From Paenibacillus odorifer (lineage in GTDB: Bacteria; Bacillota; Bacilli; Paenibacillales; Paenibacillaceae), in the NCBI RefSeq assembly GCF_000758725.1, contig NZ_CP009428.1, positions 6,200,001-6,264,000 on the forward strand: 64,000 nucleotides of DNA. Direction: 5' to 3'. The position numbers and the translations under genes were made by a program. The notes below the pieces were generated by a model that was not told the DNA's origin, did no database searches, and was given only the letters and a program-made list of their open reading frames with translations. This document shows positions 29,801-35,812 of the stretch, one piece after another (positions within the stretch are counted from its first letter, which is position 1; every line of letters begins with the position of its first letter).

Positions 29801-30699
29801 CAAATATTTACTCCTTTATCCTTAAACTCATTAATTATTTTGTTAACTTCTTCTTCATTCTCTAAGTAGGAGAGAGAATTCTGATTGAAATTAATTATGG
29901 TAGCATACTTGGAAAACTCATTAACAAGTGGACCGCCTTTTAGTAACAAAACAATAACATCCTTATTAAAAACCTTCTTTAACGTTTTTACAATGTTAAG
30001 AGAAAGGATAGATGCCCCCGCATTTTGCGCATCATGAGAAACAAATAAAACAGTATTACTCTGTTTTAACGAGATTTCCCTTTTAAAATCCTGACCGCTC
30101 ACTTGAATATTATTGTAACTATCCACGTTCTGATAGAGTTTACTCTTCGTTTTTTGGATAGCCTGCTTTAGCCCGTTCTCCTTCAATTCTTTAAAGAATT
30201 TTGCTCTCAGATGTGGTTGTTTACTAACAACCCTGCGTAACTTCCCCGTATATTGCTTCAATTTATTCGCCTTATACTCAGAATTGGATATCTGAATTAG
30301 TTCCAACTGACCGAGAGTAAAAGAAGAAGCCTCTGCTATTTCCAATGTAATAATCTCCGCATCAAAATCACACTTTAAGAAATACACAATGGGAGTTCCA
30401 TAAAATGTTCCTAGATGGTACTTTTCATGCCTTTGATTATTGCCTTTCACATGTAATATAACTTCTCCAGTAGTCTCTGTATTCGAAATATTATATACTA
30501 ATTTATAATATTTCTTACTGGTTTCAAGTTTGAAATTAATAAATACTGACTTATTATTTTCTGAAACTAATAGTCCGTGCGTACCTACAGATGCGTTCTC
30601 AACTTCTAAAGAATTTAACCGAGTCGTTTGCCTTAAAATATTTTTTTTGATATGATTTCGTTCGATAATATTCTGTACTAAATTTGTAGCTTCATTCAA
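26893..30699 (-). CDS. Three-domain glycosyltransferase (GT4-GT2-GT4)
   Basis: A 1268-residue multi-enzyme. Residues about 25-150 form a beta-rich domain of unknown role. About 205-590 is a GT4/GT-B domain (VLFVSHDAQNAGASILSLN; DLFLLPSREDPFPSIVLEAI). About 595-830 is a GT2/GT-A domain (VSVIIPNYNYENYI; WIAEADD). About 925-1268 is a second GT4 domain (ILFVAPDFEVGGGQML; ISESLPNSIIEYLAYDKPVI). Start TTG with GGTGTGAT upstream. Such fused transferases build repeat units in one pass; WsaE of Geobacillus S-layer glycan synthesis is a comparable multifunctional protein. It lies between the methyltransferase and epimerase genes. Domain edges are approximate. Confidence 0.9.
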   Translation of the reverse strand: MNEATNLVQNIIERNHIKKNILRQTTRLNSLEVENASVGTHGLLVSENNKSVFINFKLETSKKYYKLVYNISNTETTGEVILHVKGNNQRHEKYHLGTFYGTPIVYFLKCDFDAEIITLEIAEASSFTLGQLELIQISNSEYKANKLKQYTGKLRRVVSKQPHLRAKFFKELKENGLKQAIQKTKSKLYQNVDSYNNIQVSGQDFKREISLKQSNTVLFVSHDAQNAGASILSLNIVKTLKKVFNKDVIVLLLKGGPLVNEFSKYATIINFNQNSLSYLENEEEVNKIINEFKDKGVNICISNSVVSNILTKLMFEHGIKVISLVHELPTSIKTYDFIEAANYAVQYSDKIVFPNNFVRESFADCFPVDEKKVHIRPQGIYNKRRGALDKQAAKKKLCENLKIEPDSTILLGGGYGDLRKGFDIFFSIAKEMLVGENGGKLHFVWVGQVEPILEKWMKHDAEILKLDSYIHQIDFQTNLSPILQGADLFLLPSREDPFPSIVLEAIDNGTPTVTFEGNGGMGEFIKRLGVRPAPYLNTKDFASEIYRILGDEQSYESIKQLGLELIEKELDFSDYVNQLLHMTQGEETFSKEVSVIIPNYNYENYIEDRLNSIIYQTVKPKEIIFLDDMSTDNSVQVAERILKRSNIPYKIIKNEVNVGCFGQWIRGIKEATGDLIWIAEADDLCESNMLEKLIPSFDDDEVNLAYCQSEIIDGNSTKVGYIYSEYTKDLSLTKWDSSYCIEGREEVVEGLAIKNTIPNASAVLFRSSALEGLEEMLCDYKIGGDWLAYLYALKLGKISFVSDILNYHRRHSSSIVSRSEQKLELFKEMLAIKLFILENFEIPGFIVDRFLQHIPNEYARLGCKGYESKDILKNDVLADKFLNLENEARKKVNSVNYLRIKKRILFVAPDFEVGGGQMLVVRLANFFASFQDVYVYNARPWLEDSMMSGMISKNVNVLKSNGNPDELRSYINDLKIEVINSHIWWSDKITYHAIQGNQNINWVLAMHGCYEALIENPDWDNDFSSLVKPVLDRANSIIYATNKNKRVFDTVEVNNIDKLYKVYYGYQLQNIGLKDKTELGIAEDDFVFGLVSRAIKEKGWEESITAVINLNEELERKIHLILVGHGQYANEMREKYKDNKFIHFIMDLKKPSEWIGWVKAFDVAILPSYFISESLPNSIIEYLAYDKPVISTNIGEIPKMLHSVKEDKYAGIILELNEERIVDVQELTDAMRVMVTDSGQYSEYAKNTKLLFEQFKMSNFASAYFRLF

Positions 30700-30720
30700 C
30701 TTTTATCACACCAATCTCGT

Positions 30721-32163
30721 TTATTTAATCATTCTAGCAATTAGTTTTCCTAGAATTGTTGAATATATTTTATTGAGTTCATTAACTCTCACGTTCAATT
30801 CTTCAGTTTTCATATTTAACTCTTCAGTTATTTGACTAACCTTCAATTCTTCTTGTTTCCTCAAGATTAATTCTTTGTCTGACCTTTCTTCTACACTTGA
30901 TATTCTCTGCAACAATTCCTCTATACTTTCTTTACTCTTCTCCAGACTATCTTCAAGAAGAACTTCAAATTGCTTATTTTTCAGCTTTAAATTCGAATTT
31001 TCCAACAGGAGATCAGTATATTCCTTTTCTATCGATTGTATTTTATATTCAGAACCTCTGAGTTTTCCTAATAACCAATCAGGCTTACTAAACTCATAAT
31101 CTATACAACTCAGTCTAACGATAATTCTACTTAGTTCCATTCGTGGTGAATCAAAGAGAATTTGTGGGTCTTCATGAAGAAACAAAAACGTACTCCCATC
31201 TGAAAAATCCGCGTTATTACCATATCTATCTATAACTAGTTGCTCACCGTTTTTATCAATACAAACGATTTCCTCTATATTAATGATACAATTCACATTC
31301 AATGGATCAAATCGCAATCTTTCGATCCCCTCGTATCCTATTAAATCAAATTCATACTCTCGAGAAGAAGCATTCGCTCTTATCGTTAAGCTTTGTTCTT
31401 CTGTGATACCATCACCGCAATCAACATATAGCTGCGAATAATAGTAATCTCCCTTAGTTACAACATTTCTTATTTTGCTAGAATTCTCCTGTTGGGGTTG
31501 TAGTTCCATAACAAATTGGTATAAATCACATAAGGGTCTATTTTTCAGGAATTTAACAACACCATTTGGTAACCCATCAAAAAAATTACCCAATTCTGTT
31601 TCACCCACGCGTTTTATAATTGCATCTTCCCACTTAACAGCTAAATTACAGGTAGATATCATATTTATTAAACTGGTATATGTGAAAAAACGTATATGAG
31701 TATCGTCAAGTAGACCCGTTTTTCTGTATTCAAATTTGTTGTGCAGCAAATCAATAATGACACTATTATGGGCAATATTGGGAACTGAAATCAACAAAGA
31801 ACCCCCTATTTTTAGGAGTTCTACGCATTTGTTCATAACAATCTGAGGATTGTAGAGATGTTCTAATACATCAGCAAAAATAATGTGATCAAACTTCACA
31901 TTTTCATACTGCTCAAACCATTTAAAATCTTCGATATTACCTATTACTACATCTTCAGCAAAAAATGAAGCTTTCTTTGCAGCAACTTCGTCTATCTCAA
32001 CAATATAAACTTTACAATTTAATTGTTCCTTTAAATATTTTGTCATTCTTCCAGCAGCAGGACCAAATTCTAATACTGTCGACCCTGGTCTGATTTTTTT
32101 TATAATAAGTGACAAAGAGTTTTTAGACGAGACATCCAAATCGAAATCATATTTCACTATCAA
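30721..32163 (-). CDS. SAM-dependent methyltransferase with C-terminal coiled coil
   Basis: A 480-residue protein. Residues about 15-190 are a class I methyltransferase: VLEFGPAAGRMT (SAM loop), VEIDEVAA, FDHIIFADVLEHLYNP, GGSLLISVPN. About 225-370 is a probable beta domain. About 375-465 is a long heptad-like coiled coil rich in Glu, Leu and Lys. The start is TTG overlapping the Wzt stop (TTGA); a GTG two codons later is also possible. The layout beside a Wzt with a carbohydrate-binding tail recalls WbdD, which caps O-antigen chains by methylation and measures length with a coiled coil. No kinase domain is seen, so it is at most a partial analogue. Confidence 0.85.
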   Translation of the reverse strand: MIVKYDFDLDVSSKNSLSLIIKKIRPGSTVLEFGPAAGRMTKYLKEQLNCKVYIVEIDEVAAKKASFFAEDVVIGNIEDFKWFEQYENVKFDHIIFADVLEHLYNPQIVMNKCVELLKIGGSLLISVPNIAHNSVIIDLLHNKFEYRKTGLLDDTHIRFFTYTSLINMISTCNLAVKWEDAIIKRVGETELGNFFDGLPNGVVKFLKNRPLCDLYQFVMELQPQQENSSKIRNVVTKGDYYYSQLYVDCGDGITEEQSLTIRANASSREYEFDLIGYEGIERLRFDPLNVNCIINIEEIVCIDKNGEQLVIDRYGNNADFSDGSTFLFLHEDPQILFDSPRMELSRIIVRLSCIDYEFSKPDWLLGKLRGSEYKIQSIEKEYTDLLLENSNLKLKNKQFEVLLEDSLEKSKESIEELLQRISSVEERSDKELILRKQEELKVSQITEELNMKTEELNVRVNELNKIYSTILGKLIARMIK

Positions 32164-33377
32164 TCACCATCCATTTTCCATTTATGCGGAAGAACACAAA
32201 TACCCTCACCTATATAAGCAGATCTTACAAAAAACTCTTTAATTCTTGCTCTATAATCAATGGGTACATGAGCATTGTTTTCAAAAATTGCTACATCAAA
32301 ATAATAGCTGCCACCCAATAAATTAAATCCTTCGTATTCCAAATAAATAGTGTTTATTCCTTTTTTATAAGAAACTTTTTCTTTATCTAATAAAGTATTA
32401 ACACCGCAGACGTAGATATCATCGATAGTATGAATAGCTACCCCAATAACTATATCTAAATTATCAGTATTCATTTCAAAATCAATCTTTAAATTGAAAT
32501 TGGAGTTATATTCGATTTCATCAATTTCCTTACCATTAGTATCAATAATCTGAAATCTTTCGATAACACCTATCATATCATCATTCAGTTTTAATTTTTC
32601 TTTATTATCCTCATTTTCATTAGATTTTGTAGATTTTTCGCCGTATTTCAGATAATCGGTATAACGATCACATATCAAGTCGGTGTCGCCCTGTGCTTCG
32701 ATCCTTCCTGAATTCAACCAGATTGCTCTGTTGCAATAACGCTTTATACTGTTTATATCATGAGAAACAAATAATATAGTTTTACCCTTGTCTCGAAACT
32801 CACTAAACTTTTCCATACATTTTATTTGGAATTTCAGGTCACCAACTGCCAACGCCTCATCGACTATTAATATTTCTGGATCCACATTAATAGCTACTGA
32901 AAAAGCTAACCTTGCGAACATACCACTGGAATAAGCTTTAACTGGTTGATAAACAAAATCACCTATATCTGCAAATTCCAGAATACTATTTAATTTTGCA
33001 TCCATTTCCTCTCGACCAAACCCCATCATCATACCATTCAAGTATATATTTTCTATACCTGTATACTCCAAGTTAAATCCTGCACCAAGTTCTAATAATG
33101 CAGAGACTTTGCCATTAACATAAACCCCTCCAGAGGTAGGTGATGACACACCAGTAATAATTTTTAGAATTGTAGACTTCCCTGATCCGTTCTTTCCAAT
33201 TATACCAACTACTTCGCCTCTATATATTTCCATGCTAACATCGTTAAGTGCATAGAAGGGACGATGGTAAGTCATTTTCCGAATACTCAAAGACTCTTTT
33301 AAACGGTGTACAGGCTTCTCATAAAGCTTGTACACTTTTGTTATATTTTCAGCTCTAATAGCCAACTCTTTACTCAT
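32160..33377 (-). CDS. Polysaccharide ABC transporter ATPase (Wzt) with C-terminal glycan-binding domain
   Basis: A 405-residue protein. Residues 1-240 are the ATPase: GIIGKNGSGKST (Walker A), the signature as YSSGMFARLAFS, ILIVDEALAVGD (Walker B) and FVSHD (H-loop). About 260-405 is a beta-sandwich like Wzt_C of E. coli O9a, which reads the terminal sugar modification before export. ATG 33377 follows GGTGAGGG; the open frame extends further upstream without a site. Works with the permease gene 14 nt upstream. The C-terminal domain implies export of a capped, finished chain rather than Wzx/Wzy assembly. Confidence 0.93.
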   Translation of the reverse strand: MSKELAIRAENITKVYKLYEKPVHRLKESLSIRKMTYHRPFYALNDVSMEIYRGEVVGIIGKNGSGKSTILKIITGVSSPTSGGVYVNGKVSALLELGAGFNLEYTGIENIYLNGMMMGFGREEMDAKLNSILEFADIGDFVYQPVKAYSSGMFARLAFSVAINVDPEILIVDEALAVGDLKFQIKCMEKFSEFRDKGKTILFVSHDINSIKRYCNRAIWLNSGRIEAQGDTDLICDRYTDYLKYGEKSTKSNENEDNKEKLKLNDDMIGVIERFQIIDTNGKEIDEIEYNSNFNLKIDFEMNTDNLDIVIGVAIHTIDDIYVCGVNTLLDKEKVSYKKGINTIYLEYEGFNLLGGSYYFDVAIFENNAHVPIDYRARIKEFFVRSAYIGEGICVLPHKWKMDGD

Positions 33378-33391
33378 ATCCCTCACCTTTT

Positions 33392-34771
33392 CTAAAGCAC
33401 ATCTGCAAAATGTGGTTTCATTCTCTTCATAATTGTAATACCTATTAAGAACAATATCGATGTGAGTAACCAAAAATAAATAGATTGGTTATACCGTTCC
33501 CAGAACCATACCTTATTAATTAGAGCATCACGATATCCTTCGACAATATAATAGACAGGATTCACTTTAAGTATCCAACGATAAGAGGCCGGAAGCATAG
33601 TTGAACTCCACAAAATTGGGGTTAACCACATACCAAACTGTAATATCAAGCTAATAATTTGTCCTAAATCTTTAAAGAAGACTATGAGGGAACTCGAAAT
33701 GAGCGATAAACTAAAGACAAAACAGATCGTACACAATGAGTAGTACACTACCTGTGTAGCGTACATAGAGGGATTAACACCATACAGAAGGAAGATAATA
33801 AAGGTCAGAATAACAAAAAATAAATGTACAAAGAAAGAAGATGTTATCTTCACTAAAGGAAGTAATCTAATTTGGAAAACTATTTTTTTTACTAAATAAC
33901 TATACTCCATTAGGCAATTTGTCGCACTTCCCCAGGCTTCCGCAAAAAAGAACCACGGAACAATACCTGCCACTAACCATAGTATAAAAGGAACACTATG
34001 TACCGAACCCGATCTAAATCCAACTTCAAAAACAAACCAATATATCAAAACAGTAACGACTGGCTGTACGAATGCCCAAATCACACCCAAATATGAACCT
34101 GCATACTTTGTTTTAAAATCATTTACCGATAAGAAATAGAGCATCTTCTTATTGTAATACAGCTCTTGAAATAAATATTTGATATCAGAACGTAATTTCA
34201 CAAAAACTAAAAAAATAATAGCAGTTAATAATGCTATACCAAAGGCAAGAAGTTGCTGAACTGTTTGATTATCTTTTATTATATTTTCTTTTATCTCGTT
34301 CGAAGGAACAAATTCAATATAAGGATCTTCTCCTAAAACTGAAACAGACAAATTTCCTTGTTCGTATTTTAAATTTTCTACTTGATTACTGTTTTTTAAA
34401 TCAATATCTTTCATGTTGATTTCATAAGAGTGTAAGGGTGAGCTAATAGATATATTGCTTATAAATAAATCTCCAGGTTTTGTACCTAAATCTAATCTTA
34501 ATTTTTGAACATCATCATCTAAAGGGAACTTAAGTGGTTCAAACTTTCCCACTTTATTATAATTCGCAACTACCGACTGTTCCTCATTTAACTGCTCATT
34601 ATTCTTTAAAAAATACACTTGAAAATAATCTTTTTCTCCACTCTTTACAGTTAGCTCCAATTTCATTTTGTTAGATGGTTGAATAAAAAATATGAAAAAA
34701 GCGTAAAAAATAAAAAGAGATATCACTCCAACAATTCCAAATTTCGCAAGTCTTTTTTTACTAAATCTCAC
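33392..34771 (-). CDS. ABC-2 polysaccharide permease (Wzm) with an N-terminal extracytoplasmic domain
   Basis: A 459-residue protein. The C-terminal part (about 195-459) is a normal Wzm permease with six membrane helices (GSYLGVIWAFVQPVVTVLIYW; NPVYYIVEGYRDAL). The first about 195 residues are extra: a membrane helix (about 9-30), a beta-rich domain of about 130 residues, then another helix (about 170-190). Plain Wzm proteins are about 260-270 residues long, so this is a fusion. Start GTG with AGAGGGG about 11 nt upstream. First of the Wzm-Wzt-methyltransferase-glycosyltransferase series. The extra domain would face outside and could bind the emerging glycan or the cell wall (inference). Confidence 0.88.
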   Translation of the reverse strand: MRFSKKRLAKFGIVGVISLFIFYAFFIFFIQPSNKMKLELTVKSGEKDYFQVYFLKNNEQLNEEQSVVANYNKVGKFEPLKFPLDDDVQKLRLDLGTKPGDLFISNISISSPLHSYEINMKDIDLKNSNQVENLKYEQGNLSVSVLGEDPYIEFVPSNEIKENIIKDNQTVQQLLAFGIALLTAIIFLVFVKLRSDIKYLFQELYYNKKMLYFLSVNDFKTKYAGSYLGVIWAFVQPVVTVLIYWFVFEVGFRSGSVHSVPFILWLVAGIVPWFFFAEAWGSATNCLMEYSYLVKKIVFQIRLLPLVKITSSFFVHLFFVILTFIIFLLYGVNPSMYATQVVYYSLCTICFVFSLSLISSSLIVFFKDLGQIISLILQFGMWLTPILWSSTMLPASYRWILKVNPVYYIVEGYRDALINKVWFWERYNQSIYFWLLTSILFLIGITIMKRMKPHFADVL

Positions 34772-34807
34772 TATATAGTGCCCCTCTGCTAATTATATAT
34801 AACAATC

Positions 34808-35680
34808 TCAGACATTACCTTCCGCAACATCAATTAAGTATTTTCCATAATCAGTTTTCAAAAGAGGCTCCGCCAATGCTACTAACTGTTCTTTCCCAAT
34901 ATAATTCATGCGAAACGCTATTTCTTCAACACAAGATATATAAAGCCCTTGTCTTTTCTGAATGGCCTCTACAAAATTCGAAGCTTGCAGTAAGGAGTCA
35001 TGTGTTCCCGTATCTAGCCATGCCATACCTCTTCCCATTAGTTCAACTTTTAATTTATCCTGCTCCAGATATTTTTCAATTACAGAAGTTATCTCTAATT
35101 CCCCTCTTGCAGATGGTTCTACGTTACGCGCGATTTGCACAACATCTTTGTCGAAAAAATAGAGCCCAGGAACTGCAAAATTCGATTTAGGATTTCGTGG
35201 TTTTTCTTCAATTGAAATCACTCTCTTATCCTGATCAAACTCTACCACACCGTACGCTTTAGGGTCATTTACGTAGCAGCCAAATATTAAGGCTCCTTCT
35301 TCTAGTTTAGAGGATTCTTGCAATATCTTAGAGAAATTAAGACCATAAAAGATATTATCTCCTAATACAAGAGAAACAGCATCACCATCAATAAAATCAG
35401 CACCCAAAATGAACGCTTCCGCTAATCCATTGGGTTCACTTTGAACTTTATACATCAACTTCATTCCTAAAGCTGAACCATCTCCTAGTAAATTTTCGAA
35501 AAAAGGTAAGTCTCGAGGAGTAGATATAATTAAAACTTCCTTTATACCCGCCAACATCAAAACTGATAGCGGATAATAAATCATAGGTTTATCGTAAATC
35601 GGAAGCATCTGCTTTGATATAGCTCTTGTTAGTGGATACAACCTAGTCCCAGAACCTCCTGCTAATATTATGCCTTTCAA
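34808..35680 (-). CDS. rfbA: Glucose-1-phosphate thymidylyltransferase RfbA (RmlA)
   Basis: A 290-residue nucleotidyltransferase making dTDP-glucose, first step of the rhamnose donor pathway. It has GGSGTRLYPLTRAISKQMLPIYDKPM, LVLGDNIFYG, EKPRNPKSN and AWLDTGTHDSLL. Start TTG with AACGAGG 9 nt upstream. It is the promoter-proximal gene of the minus-strand cluster, and it is 13 kb away from rfbC-B-D, with the AT-rich cassette between. Confidence 0.96.
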   Translation of the reverse strand: MKGIILAGGSGTRLYPLTRAISKQMLPIYDKPMIYYPLSVLMLAGIKEVLIISTPRDLPFFENLLGDGSALGMKLMYKVQSEPNGLAEAFILGADFIDGDAVSLVLGDNIFYGLNFSKILQESSKLEEGALIFGCYVNDPKAYGVVEFDQDKRVISIEEKPRNPKSNFAVPGLYFFDKDVVQIARNVEPSARGELEITSVIEKYLEQDKLKVELMGRGMAWLDTGTHDSLLQASNFVEAIQKRQGLYISCVEEIAFRMNYIGKEQLVALAEPLLKTDYGKYLIDVAEGNV

Positions 35681-35731
35681 AATTGATCGCCTCGTTCATT
35701 AATTAGTGTTATTATTCTTTAGGAATAACTG

Positions 35732-35764
35732 TTACTGTTTACTAGTCTTGTAGTAAAATACTAC
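35732..35764 (+). promoter_or_regulatory. Candidate promoter of the ligase-like gene, with palindrome
   Basis: TTACTG (35732-35737), 16-nt spacer and TAAAAT (35754-35759) form a modest -35/-10 pair. The perfect inverted repeat GTAGTA-AAA-TACTAC (35750-35764) covers the -10, a typical place for an operator. The region is the divergent intergenic space between rfbA and the ligase-like gene. Confidence 0.45.
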
Positions 35765-35812
35765 ATGTATGCTATTAATACTCATGTAATTACAGGAAAA
35801 GGAGATTATAAC

